A DNA stretch of 21,618 bases, from positions 47,681-69,298 of the forward strand of contig NZ_KV822203.1 of assembly GCF_001815865.1 (NCBI RefSeq), given 5' to 3'. Shown piece after piece: positions 14,393-21,605 of this stretch. The notes beneath the pieces are model-generated. The model searched no databases. It worked only from the letters and a program-made list of their open reading frames with translations, and was not told the DNA's origin. Made by a program: the position numbers and the translations under genes. This DNA comes from Abiotrophia sp. HMSC24B09 (GTDB lineage Bacteria; Bacillota; Bacilli; Lactobacillales; Aerococcaceae). Each line of letters starts with the position of its first letter. Position 1 is the stretch's first letter.

Positions 14393-16151
14393 CTTCTAAT
14401 TCCTCCTTGGATAATTGAGAGTAAGCAATTTCGCGATAGACTGCATTGTCTTTGAGCAATTCCTTGTGGGTCCCCTGGCCGACCACTCGACCTTGGTCTA
14501 GGACCAGAATCAAGTCAGCCTCCATAATGGTGGAAATCCGTTGAGCCACAATCAACTTAGTCATGTGGGCCGTCTCCTTGGTCAAGGCCTCACGCAAGAT
14601 ACGGTCGGTCTTATAATCCAGGGCAGAGAAGGAATCGTCGAAGATCAGGATTTCTGGCTTACGCGCCAGAGCCCGGGCAATAGCCAGACGTTGACGTTGA
14701 CCACCGGAGAAGTTGGTCCCGCCCTGAGCCACATGCTCGGCTAGGCCGCCTTCCTTGGCCTCCACAAAGTCCTTAGCTTGGGCCAATTCAAGGGCCTGCC
14801 ACATCTTGACTTCCGTCAGTGGGCTTTCTAAGCTATCCCCCATATCCAGGTTGGACTGGATGTCTCCCGAGAAGAGGACGGCCTTTTGAGGAATGTAACC
14901 TACCCGCTTACGCAGTTCGCTTAAGTCGTAGTCGGCCACGTTGATGCCATCGACCAGAATTTGGCCTTCTGACACATCATAGAAGCGTGGAATCAAGTTA
15001 ACCAGGGTGGATTTCCCTGAACCGGTTGAGCCGATAAAGGCCACGGTTTGACCAGCTTGAGCCTGGAAGGACACGTCCTGGATGACCGGCTCGGCTTCTT
15101 GGGCATAGCGGAAGGTCACATTTTGGAAGGTGACTTGGCCCTTGAGACTTGGGTCTGGAGACTGGCCTTGGGTTGGTGAATGAATGCTTGGTTCTAGTTC
15201 TAGGACTTCATTAATCCGGCCCGCTGCCACCAAGCTACGGGGCAGGATGAAGAAGATAATCCCCATCAAGAGGAAGCCGATGACAATCTGCATGGCATAG
15301 GACATGAAGACAATCATTTCGCTGAAGAGGCCAACTTTATCAAATAAGTTAGCGGAGGCAATGAGATAGGCCCCGATCCAATAGATGGCCAGGGTCAAAC
15401 CTGAGGAAATCCCCGACATGATAGGGTTGAAGATGGCCATGAGGTTGTTAACGAAGAGGTTGAGTCGGGTCACTTCATTGTTAGTAGCTTCGAACTTAGC
15501 ATCTTGGTAGTCCTCAGCATTATAGGCCCGAATAACCCGAATCCCCATCAGACTCTCGCGGGTAACGGCATTGAGCTTATCAGTTAATTTCTGAATGACC
15601 GCTTGCTTAGGAAAGGCCAAGGTCATGAGGACTACAGTCATTAAAATGATGATTAAGACCGCTACCCCCACTGCCCAAAGCCAGGCCTCGGACTTGCCCA
15701 CAATCTTGGTCATGGCCCAAATAGCCATAATAGGACCGCGAACGATGACCTGGAGGCCCATGGTAATCAGCAGCTGAATCTGGCTGATGTCATTAGTGGT
15801 CCGGGTCAAGAGAGAGGGAATACTGAAACGTTTGATTTCAGCATCTGAATAGCTGAGGACTTGGCTATAGATGTCCGACCGCAAACGGGTGGTATAGCTA
15901 GCGGCTAGACGGGCGGCTAGGAAGCCCACCATGACCAGGCTGGCGAAACTAGCTAGAGATAGGCCCAACATGAGGGCGCCAGGGCCCATTAACTGGTCTA
16001 GGCCCACGCCTGGTGTTTGTAAGAGCGTGGCCACTTCCTTCATATAACTTGGAACTTCTAAGTCCAAGTAGACGGCTAGGAAGATGAAAGCCACGGTAAG
16101 ACCCACCATGCCCCATTCACGGGCACTGAGTCGCTTAATTAATTTAAACAT
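14382..16151 (-). CDS. Multidrug ABC exporter half-transporter, degenerate-site subunit (LmrC/BmrC/PatA-like)
   Basis: A 589-aa type I exporter half. The membrane domain covers about residues 10-305. The nucleotide-binding domain has Walker A GSTGSGKS at 374-381, signature FSGGQ at 481-485, Walker B ILIFDD at 501-506 with Asp506 where the catalytic Glu should be, and Gln537 (IVAQRIS) in place of the switch His. It thus supplies the good signature to the partner's active site and keeps a site that cannot hydrolyse ATP well. This fits a heterodimer with the subunit encoded downstream. It starts 8 bases before the marR stop codon, implying translational coupling. Confidence 0.94.
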   Translation of the reverse strand: MFKLIKRLSAREWGMVGLTVAFIFLAVYLDLEVPSYMKEVATLLQTPGVGLDQLMGPGALMLGLSLASFASLVMVGFLAARLAASYTTRLRSDIYSQVLSYSDAEIKRFSIPSLLTRTTNDISQIQLLITMGLQVIVRGPIMAIWAMTKIVGKSEAWLWAVGVAVLIIILMTVVLMTLAFPKQAVIQKLTDKLNAVTRESLMGIRVIRAYNAEDYQDAKFEATNNEVTRLNLFVNNLMAIFNPIMSGISSGLTLAIYWIGAYLIASANLFDKVGLFSEMIVFMSYAMQIVIGFLLMGIIFFILPRSLVAAGRINEVLELEPSIHSPTQGQSPDPSLKGQVTFQNVTFRYAQEAEPVIQDVSFQAQAGQTVAFIGSTGSGKSTLVNLIPRFYDVSEGQILVDGINVADYDLSELRKRVGYIPQKAVLFSGDIQSNLDMGDSLESPLTEVKMWQALELAQAKDFVEAKEGGLAEHVAQGGTNFSGGQRQRLAIARALARKPEILIFDDSFSALDYKTDRILREALTKETAHMTKLIVAQRISTIMEADLILVLDQGRVVGQGTHKELLKDNAVYREIAYSQLSKEELEDGQ

Positions 16152-16599
16152 GGTCTACTCCTTTGTATTGAATATGTTCCAGATTTTGCGTCAAGTGGCG
16201 GATCACCTGGTGGAATGCCGCTAGATCTTGCTCGCTGATTCCTTCCAGTAATTGGTCGTGGATGGTCTTTAAGAAATGACCGACCTGGGCTTGCTTTACT
16301 AGGCCTTGCTCGGTCAGGGTCACATACTTGCGCCGCTTATCGCGGGAATCAGGCTTTATGTCAATCAACTGATTCTTCTCCATACGCTTGAAGAGTTGGC
16401 TAGCCACCGGCTTGGAGATTTTCATTTTCTCTGCCACTTCCATCATGGTAACCGGTCGCTCTTGGTGGTGGAAGAGATAGGTCACCACCCGCCCCTGGGG
16501 ACCGGCTAACCAATCCATACCGGCTTCCTTGGCCAGGTTCTGGGCTTGAAACTTGAGTCGATGGCTGAAGGCCACCGTATCATGGATACAACCTTCCAT
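16144..16599 (-). CDS. MarR-family transcriptional regulator of the exporter operon
   Basis: A 151-aa winged-helix dimeric regulator. The helix-turn-helix is at about 51-76 (TMMEVAEKMKISKPVASQLFKRM) and the wing at 84-93 (DSRDKRRKYV), both typical of MarR. AAGGAGG precedes the ATG. It is the first gene of a three-gene operon with the two exporter halves, and the stop overlaps the next start. It almost certainly binds the 22-bp palindrome over its own promoter and represses the operon until a drug or other ligand is bound, as in LmrR- or MarR-type systems (family inference). The ligand is unknown. Confidence 0.94.
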   Translation of the reverse strand: MEGCIHDTVAFSHRLKFQAQNLAKEAGMDWLAGPQGRVVTYLFHHQERPVTMMEVAEKMKISKPVASQLFKRMEKNQLIDIKPDSRDKRRKYVTLTEQGLVKQAQVGHFLKTIHDQLLEGISEQDLAAFHQVIRHLTQNLEHIQYKGVDHV

Positions 16600-16614
16600 A
16601 GGCTACCCTCCTTT

Positions 16615-16636
16615 AATAGTTATCATGATAACTATT
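16615..16636. promoter_or_regulatory. Perfect 22-bp MarR operator
   Basis: AATAGTTATCA followed immediately by its exact reverse complement, with no spacer, gives a perfect 22-bp palindrome. It overlaps the last bases of the minus-strand -10 hexamer and the start of transcription of marR and lies 15 bases before the marR ATG. A dimer bound here would block RNA polymerase. Size and symmetry fit MarR-family sites. Confidence 0.85.
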
Positions 16637-16662
16637 TTAGCATAGGCCCAAGCCCTTGGCAA
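16634..16662 (-). promoter_or_regulatory. Promoter of the marR-exporter operon
   Basis: On the minus strand, TTGCCA (complement of 16657-16662, 5/6) and TAAAAT (complement of 16634-16639, 5/6) are 17 bases apart, and TG lies one base before the -10 (extended -10). The operator palindrome begins inside the -10. Confidence 0.8.
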
Positions 16663-16681
16663 ATTGTAGCCTCTCGACAAA

Positions 16682-16701
16682 ACTTTAGAAATACTTTAGA
16701 A
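16682..16701 (+). promoter_or_regulatory. 11-bp-period direct repeat, probable OmpR-type regulator site
   Basis: ACTTTAGAA occurs at 16682-16690 and exactly again at 16693-16701, a period of 11 bases. OmpR/PhoB-family response regulators bind head-to-tail to direct repeats with this period. It lies 30 bases upstream of the predicted -10 of the BcrA-like ABC gene, just upstream of where the -35 should be. The response regulator gene at 19429-20145 is the natural candidate (inference from proximity). Confidence 0.6.
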
Positions 16702-16731
16702 TTGCTTGAGAGATATTTGATTTTTAGGTCC

Positions 16732-16737
16732 TATACT
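16732..16737 (+). promoter_or_regulatory. -10 element of the BcrA-like ABC operon promoter
   Basis: TATACT is a 5/6 match to the -10 consensus, 52 bases before the ATG. No -35 hexamer is at 16-18 bases; TTGAGA (16706-16711) is 20 bases away. A poor -35 next to direct repeats is typical of an activator-dependent promoter. The leader contains a small AGGAG/CTCCT hairpin (16749-16763). Confidence 0.5.
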
Positions 16738-16788
16738 AAGAATTATCAAGGAGTCAAGCTCCTAATTAGCAGAAAGGACGTGTTCAAC

Positions 16789-17727
16789 ATGACCCCCATC
16801 CTGACTACCCATGCCCTGACTAAAAACTATGCCTCTGGTCCGGCCCTGACCCAGGTCAGCCTCAGCCTAGAAGAAGGCGACATCTACGGCTTAATCGGCC
16901 AAAATGGGGCCGGTAAGACGACCCTACTCAAGCTTATCACCAGACTCATTCACCCTACTTCAGGCACCGTCTCCCTCTTCGATTCTAGCAGCGACCGGGA
17001 GTGGAGCCAGGCCCTGACTCGGGTGGGTGCCGTCATTGAGTCACCGGCCGCCTTCCCTAATCTGTCGGCCTACGAGAACCTGCGCTACCAAGCCACCCTC
17101 CTCTGCCTGCCCCAAGCCGAGCAAGTCATCCAGGAGACCCTAGAACTCATCGACTTGCAGAATGCCGGTCGCAAGCCCTTCAAGGACTTCTCTCTAGGGA
17201 TGAAGCAACGCCTGGCCATCGGTCTGGCGATCTTGGCCAAGCCCGACCTGCTCATTTTGGATGAGCCGGTCAACGGCCTAGACCCGATCGGCATTAGCGA
17301 CTTGCGCGCCCTCCTCCTCCGCCTCAACCGCGAGTTAGGCATGACCATGATTATTTCCAGTCACATCCTAAGCGAGCTCCAGCAACTGGCCAACCGCTTT
17401 GGCTTTATCAAAGACGGACGGCTAATTAAGGAAATCTCCAAGACCGAATTCGATCGCCTGTCCGAAGACTATATTGTCCTCAAGACCCATGCGGTAGAAG
17501 CGGCCAGCCGCCTGCTAGAGAGCCAGTTCAGCTACCCCTTCAAGGTGGTGGCCGAAACGGGTGAAATCCATGTCTTCGCGCCTGCCAACCAGTTGTCGGC
17601 TGTCAATACCGCTCTGGTTCAAGGCCAAGTGGCCCTGGATGAGATTTATTATGCTAAGCAGAACCTAGAAAACTACTTTACCCAATTGATTCACGAGGAG
17701 GATGCTCACCATGTTAGCCATTCTTAA
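16789..17727 (+). CDS. ABC transporter ATP-binding protein (BcrA / lantibiotic-immunity type)
   Basis: About 312 aa. Walker A GQNGAGKT is at 37-44, and AVIESP follows at about 81-86 with Glu where most ABC proteins have the Q-loop Gln, a hallmark of the BcrA/NukF/lantibiotic-immunity group. The signature is FSLGMKQR at 134-141, Walker B LLILDE at 154-159 and switch His192. These ATPases power export of, or protection against, cell-wall-active peptides. The start is set at ATG 16789 with AAAGGA upstream; an 81-residue in-frame extension to 16546 would run through the marR promoter and into marR, and has no protein character. It overlaps the permease gene by 17 bases. Confidence 0.93.
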   Translation: MTPILTTHALTKNYASGPALTQVSLSLEEGDIYGLIGQNGAGKTTLLKLITRLIHPTSGTVSLFDSSSDREWSQALTRVGAVIESPAAFPNLSAYENLRYQATLLCLPQAEQVIQETLELIDLQNAGRKPFKDFSLGMKQRLAIGLAILAKPDLLILDEPVNGLDPIGISDLRALLLRLNRELGMTMIISSHILSELQQLANRFGFIKDGRLIKEISKTEFDRLSEDYIVLKTHAVEAASRLLESQFSYPFKVVAETGEIHVFAPANQLSAVNTALVQGQVALDEIYYAKQNLENYFTQLIHEEDAHHVSHS

Positions 17728-18475
17728 AGCCGACTTCCGTCGTCTGCTTCATTCAAAGGGTTTCTGGACCATGGAAATCCTGCTCCTGGCCTTCAACTTC
17801 CTCATTGTCCTCCTGGCTCACCCTACCGTCCTCAAGTTTATCTCAGGCCTCCAAGGGGTCACCGGTACTGAGGGCCTGGAGCAGCTGAGATTGGACGGTT
17901 TGACTGCCGTCAGCCAGGCCATAGAGAGCGGGGCTGGTATTCAGATCTTTATGCTCTTTTTGACCCTCTACTTGGTGGGGCCTGAACTCAACCACCAACT
18001 CTATAAAAATTCTCTGTCCGCCGGCATTTCCCGCTTCAGCTACTACTTCAATAAATGGCTGATGATTTTCCTCTTAACCGGCTTCAACCTCTTCCTCTAC
18101 ACCAGCACCCGCTATCTATATGCCAGCCTCTTCCTGGATATGTCGGGCCTAAGTCCCGAAGTACTTGGGCAAGGCGTTCAAGTACTCCTGCTCCAATGGC
18201 TCTTCATCCAATTCTGGGTGGCCGTCATTCTGACCCTCCTCCACTTGACCCACTCCATCCCCATCAGCCTGGTCTTTTTCTTCCTATTCGGACCTTCCGC
18301 CAATTATCTGGCCATGCTCTTGCCAAAAATCACCTGGCTGCGCTACGTCGATGTGCAAGCCGACTTTGCCCTCCTATCAGACCCCAATCTAGCCCTGGCC
18401 GTGGGCCTGTCGCTGATTCTAAGTACCAGCTTCGGCTGCCTAGGTTATCAGATTTTCAAAAGACGTGACTTATAA
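17711..18475 (+). CDS. ABC transporter permease, partner of the BcrA-like ATPase
   Basis: A 254-aa membrane protein with about six hydrophobic helices: residues 20-40, about 80-95, 115-135, 160-180, 185-205 and 225-245. The first follows the short cytosolic ADFRRLLHSKGFW, typical of lantibiotic-immunity and bacitracin-type permeases. The start is ATG 17711, because AGGAGG ends 9 bases before it; an ATG at 17702 abuts that site and is too close. It is co-transcribed and translationally coupled with the ATPase and ends at the terminator 18483-18528. Likely role: peptide-antibiotic resistance (inference). Confidence 0.88.
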   Translation: MLAILKADFRRLLHSKGFWTMEILLLAFNFLIVLLAHPTVLKFISGLQGVTGTEGLEQLRLDGLTAVSQAIESGAGIQIFMLFLTLYLVGPELNHQLYKNSLSAGISRFSYYFNKWLMIFLLTGFNLFLYTSTRYLYASLFLDMSGLSPEVLGQGVQVLLLQWLFIQFWVAVILTLLHLTHSIPISLVFFFLFGPSANYLAMLLPKITWLRYVDVQADFALLSDPNLALAVGLSLILSTSFGCLGYQIFKRRDL

Positions 18476-18482
18476 AGCCACA

Positions 18483-18528
18483 AAAATAAGCCAGTCCACC
18501 AGTTTGAATACTGATGGGCTGGCTTTTT
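18483..18528. terminator. Bidirectional terminator between the permease and kinase genes
   Basis: AAGCCAG (18488-18494) pairs with CTGGCTT (18519-18525), with extra pairing inside (CAG/CTG around TTTGAATA). TTTTT follows on the plus strand and ATTTTTG on the minus strand. It serves both convergent operons. Confidence 0.85.
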
Positions 18529-18529
18529 G

Positions 18530-19429
18530 CTATCTCAATGGTAGGCTGACGCAGACGGAGAAATCCAAGTCCTGACTGCTTAGGGTCAGCTGGCCACCTA
18601 GTAATTGGACTACTTGCTGACTAATATAGAGCCCCAGGCCAGAAGAAGACTCGACTTCTGACAGGTTCTCCGAATAGAAGCGTTTGGTCAAGTAGCGAAC
18701 CTGTTGGATGGGCTGGGCCATTTGATTATCGAGGCCAATTTGTAGCTGGTCTGCTTGGAGGCTCAGGCTAATCCGGCCCTGGTCCTTGCCATGCTTAAGC
18801 AAGTTGCCTAGCAGGTTCTGCAGGACCCTCACCAGAAGTTCTGGGTCGGTTTCTAGCCAGATAGGACCTGGCGCCAGGTCCAAGTCGACCCTAAGTCCTG
18901 CTCTTTGGAAGGCTTCATAGTAGGTCAAGGCTGTCTTCAATAAGAGCTGATGGACATCCACGCGCGCAAAGCTGGGCTTGACCTCGTGCTCCAAGACCCG
19001 GCGATAGTCCAAGAGGGCCTCTAGCCGGCCCGAGACCTGCTTGAGTTGCTGGTGGACCTTTTCCAAGGCCTGGACATCGGGTAGCTCTTGGGCTTTGACC
19101 TGCTTAAGGGCTTGCTGGGTATAACCCGAAGCAATGGTGAGCGGGGTCCGGATATCGTGGGCAATATTGCTGATGGCTTGGTCCAAATCTCGCCGCTCCT
19201 GTTGGCTGGTGATTCGCTCGGCTTCCTGGTCCTCGAAGACTTCTTGGATAGCCTGGCTTAAGTCCACTAAAGTTCGACTCTGCTGACTGAGACGCAGGCG
19301 CCCTTGGGATTTGGTCTGGCGCTTGGTCTCAATTTGCCGGGTCAGCTGGCGGATGGTGTAGCTTTGATGAAATAAATAGAGGCTGGTCCCTAGGAGACAG
19401 AGGCCTAGGCCCAAGGTAATTCCCAACAT
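18530..19429 (-). CDS. Sensor histidine kinase with minimal N-terminus
   Basis: A 299-aa kinase. One N-terminal membrane helix (about residues 3-21) is followed directly by a coiled-coil linker, with no extracytoplasmic sensor domain. The phosphorylated His91 is in the H-box SNIAHDIRTPLT; the N-box is LQNLLGNLLKHG (Asn205, Asn209); the G1 box is LDNQM, lacking the usual DNGxG glycines; the G2 box is SSGLGLYIS. Such short kinases often sense through a partner membrane protein or transporter. The ATG overlaps the response regulator stop codon (TAATG), so the two are translationally coupled. The convergent Bcr-like ABC pair is the probable functional partner (inference). Confidence 0.92.
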   Translation of the reverse strand: MLGITLGLGLCLLGTSLYLFHQSYTIRQLTRQIETKRQTKSQGRLRLSQQSRTLVDLSQAIQEVFEDQEAERITSQQERRDLDQAISNIAHDIRTPLTIASGYTQQALKQVKAQELPDVQALEKVHQQLKQVSGRLEALLDYRRVLEHEVKPSFARVDVHQLLLKTALTYYEAFQRAGLRVDLDLAPGPIWLETDPELLVRVLQNLLGNLLKHGKDQGRISLSLQADQLQIGLDNQMAQPIQQVRYLTKRFYSENLSEVESSSGLGLYISQQVVQLLGGQLTLSSQDLDFSVCVSLPLR

Positions 19430-20145
19430 TAGGTCGCCTCCCCTCCTGGCCGGACGCCTTGAGCTAGGCGAACCCCTAGGCCCCAGACCGTCTCAATATA
19501 ATCCTGGCTATCATCCAGCTGGCTGATTTTCTTGCGCAGGTTGGACAGGTGGGTGTTGAGGGTATTGTCGCCCGGAATGAAGGCATCCTGCCAGACCAAT
19601 TCATAGAGCAGCTCCTTGGTAAAAATCCGCTGGGGCTCGCCTAGCAAGGTGGTTAGAATGCCAAATTCCTTTTTAGACAGGCGGACCGCTTGGCCCTCCC
19701 GACTGATCTCAAAGCTATCGGCCTGGAGTTGCAGCTGGCCTAGGCTGGTGGTCACCTGGCTTGGCTGACTGCTAGCCCCCGCCTCATGGCCGGCTGTCCG
19801 CAACTGGACGGTCACCCGGGCATAGAGCTCCTCGAAGTCGAAGGGCTTGACCATGTAGTCATTGGCCCCGGCCAGCAGCATCTGACTGATCAGCTTCTTG
19901 TCCCCCAAGGCCGTCAGCATAATGACCGGCACCTGGCTAAAGGCCCGAATGTCCTCCAGGACAGCCTGGCCATTCATGCCCGGCAACATATAGTCCAACA
20001 GGACCAGGTCCACCGGCTGGGACTGGCAGTAAAGCAAGCCCTCTGTCCCGGCAAAGGCAGAGACCAGTTCATGTTCCTGGCCCAGGGACTGCTTAATCAG
20101 GGCATGGATGTCCTGGTTGTCTTCGATAATCAATATACGCGCCAT
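19429..20145 (-). CDS. OmpR-family response regulator
   Basis: A 238-aa two-domain regulator. The receiver domain (1-118) has acidic pocket Glu8-Asp9, phosphoacceptor Asp51 (LLDYMLPGMNG), Thr78 and Lys100 (VKPFDFEEL). After a Ser/Gln-rich linker, the winged-helix DNA-binding domain spans about 132-230, with recognition helix NTLNTHLSNLRKKI. AAGGAGG precedes the ATG. It lies only 33 bases behind the LtrA-family gene and overlaps the kinase gene, so the three are probably one transcript. Its likely target is the 11-bp direct repeat at 16682-16701. Confidence 0.95.
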   Translation of the reverse strand: MARILIIEDNQDIHALIKQSLGQEHELVSAFAGTEGLLYCQSQPVDLVLLDYMLPGMNGQAVLEDIRAFSQVPVIMLTALGDKKLISQMLLAGANDYMVKPFDFEELYARVTVQLRTAGHEAGASSQPSQVTTSLGQLQLQADSFEISREGQAVRLSKKEFGILTTLLGEPQRIFTKELLYELVWQDAFIPGDNTLNTHLSNLRKKISQLDDSQDYIETVWGLGVRLAQGVRPGGEAT

Positions 20146-20178
20146 AGTGGCCTCCTTTTATGGGATGGTTGACAAAGA

Positions 20179-21492
20179 TTAGTCTTGGCTTGGAGCTGGA
20201 CTATCAGCTTGTGGGCCTGCTTGGCCTTGGGCTTCAGGTGTATGAGCTGTCGGCACTTCTGTTGTAGCAACTTCTGATTCAACAGGTTCAATTTCAAGTG
20301 CTACTTCTTCAGCCGCTTCTCTTACAGATGCTTCTTCAGCCGCCTCTGGTTCTTGAACTTGGTCACCTTCTGTTGGCTCCCCTTCTAAGGCTGGTGCTAG
20401 TTCTTTTTTGGGATTCTTAAGCAAGTAAACCTGGCCGGCGAAGATAAGGGCAATGACCACTGTTAGGCGAACTAATTCCACATCCGGCATAGGCAAGGTC
20501 CGTTTGGATAAGAGCCAACCTACTAGCAGTGGCAGATAGATTTTCCAAGTAGCAAAGCCACCCTTAAATTCCGGCTTGGTCTTGAAGCTAAGCATGATTA
20601 TGCCCAGATAGTAAACACAGAGGCTGCCATAGCTTAGATCCACCATATGGCTAATGCGCACATGAGGGGACATAAAGCCACGTAGGGCCACAATCACGTA
20701 ACTCAAGCCAATCATGAGCACATAATGACTGTAAATAAAGCCAGTGGCTGACTCTTGTCCATCTTGGGGCAGCCGGTCGATTTGAATCTTATAGTGGAGG
20801 ATGAGGCAGGCCGCTATCACTAAGCCCATGAGGGTATTGCTTTCCTCTGATAAGAAGGGACCCATGCTAATGACAATCAGGCCACCCAAGTACATCATGA
20901 ACATGAGAGAGACCCGATTCTTGAGATGGGCCAAGTCCAGGGCCGGTACTTGGCGGTCCCGCAAGAAGTAAAGTGGGGCCAACCAACCAGCTAAGACGGC
21001 GACTACCAAGAGGGCGACGCCCCATTCATAAGGTAGTGTGGTTGCGACTAGGAGTAGGATAGCTTGAGTTAAGAAAATCAAAGCATGACGGGAGGCCAAG
21101 TACTTGACTTCTTCCGTCTGGGCACGTATCCCTTGAATGCCATAGCGTAGGGCCAAGCTCAGACAGAGAAAGCCCAAGGTTGCTGACAAGATTACCCAAC
21201 TGTCCCTCCACAAAACGGTATTGCCGTGGGACAGGATCAGAAGAACGGTCATGTCGAAGAAGTGGCAGATATAGTCCAGTGGCCCCTCCTTCAAGAAACG
21301 ATTGTTGTAAGTCACTTGGCTGAACCAGATATAGAGGACCGCCGCCATGGTCAGGGCAAAGCGCCAGACCATATTCTGGTCAAGGGGCCACCTAATCAGG
21401 TCCTGAATCATATAAATCAGACCGAATAAGGCATTAACAAAAACAAAATCATAGAAAATTTCTAGGACAGAGTAAGTTTTACTTTCTCTCAT
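20179..21492 (-). CDS. LtrA-family (low temperature requirement A) membrane protein with acidic tail
   Basis: A 437-aa protein. The N-terminal YSVLEIFYDFVFVNALFGLI matches the LtrA signature (xxLELFYDLVFVxA). About ten hydrophobic helices follow to residue 360. The family is named from Listeria ltrA, needed for growth in the cold; its biochemistry is unknown. From about residue 362 the protein ends in a 76-residue low-complexity tail rich in Glu, Ala and Pro, with PEAAEEAS/REAAEEVA repeats, which is unusual for LtrA. At the DNA level CTTCTTCAGCCGC is repeated at 20304-20316 and 20331-20343. The start is ATG 21492 with GAGGTGA 6 bases upstream; an upstream in-frame ATG at 21522 has no such site. 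Confidence 0.9.
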   Translation of the reverse strand: MRESKTYSVLEIFYDFVFVNALFGLIYMIQDLIRWPLDQNMVWRFALTMAAVLYIWFSQVTYNNRFLKEGPLDYICHFFDMTVLLILSHGNTVLWRDSWVILSATLGFLCLSLALRYGIQGIRAQTEEVKYLASRHALIFLTQAILLLVATTLPYEWGVALLVVAVLAGWLAPLYFLRDRQVPALDLAHLKNRVSLMFMMYLGGLIVISMGPFLSEESNTLMGLVIAACLILHYKIQIDRLPQDGQESATGFIYSHYVLMIGLSYVIVALRGFMSPHVRISHMVDLSYGSLCVYYLGIIMLSFKTKPEFKGGFATWKIYLPLLVGWLLSKRTLPMPDVELVRLTVVIALIFAGQVYLLKNPKKELAPALEGEPTEGDQVQEPEAAEEASVREAAEEVALEIEPVESEVATTEVPTAHTPEAQGQAGPQADSPAPSQD

Positions 21493-21530
21493 AATCGTCA
21501 CCTCGCATTGATTCATTAGCATTTAAGCAC

Positions 21531-21605
21531 TTGAGTTGAAGTAAGCAATAGAGTTCTTGATTCTATGGATTAATTGGTCTTGAGATATTTGAGTCGAAGT
21601 AAGCA
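21531..21605. repeat. Two 17-bp direct repeats upstream of the LtrA-family gene
   Basis: TTGAGTTGAAGTAAGCA (21531-21547) recurs at 21589-21605 with one change (TTGAGTCGAAGTAAGCA), 58 bases start to start. They lie 39 and 97 bases upstream of the LtrA ATG, in the probable promoter region, and the window ends soon after. They may be regulator-binding sites or the edge of a longer repeat series. Confidence 0.55.

Noticed and set aside
16546..16788. In-frame N-terminal extension of the BcrA-like ATPase gene.
   Set aside because: It would overlap marR and its operator, has no ribosome-binding site at its ATG, and the extra residues have no family similarity; ATG 16789 begins the normal domain.
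21531..21605. Start of a CRISPR array, suggested by the repeated 17-mer.
   Set aside because: Only two copies are visible, the repeat is shorter than typical CRISPR repeats, the copies differ, and no cas gene is nearby.
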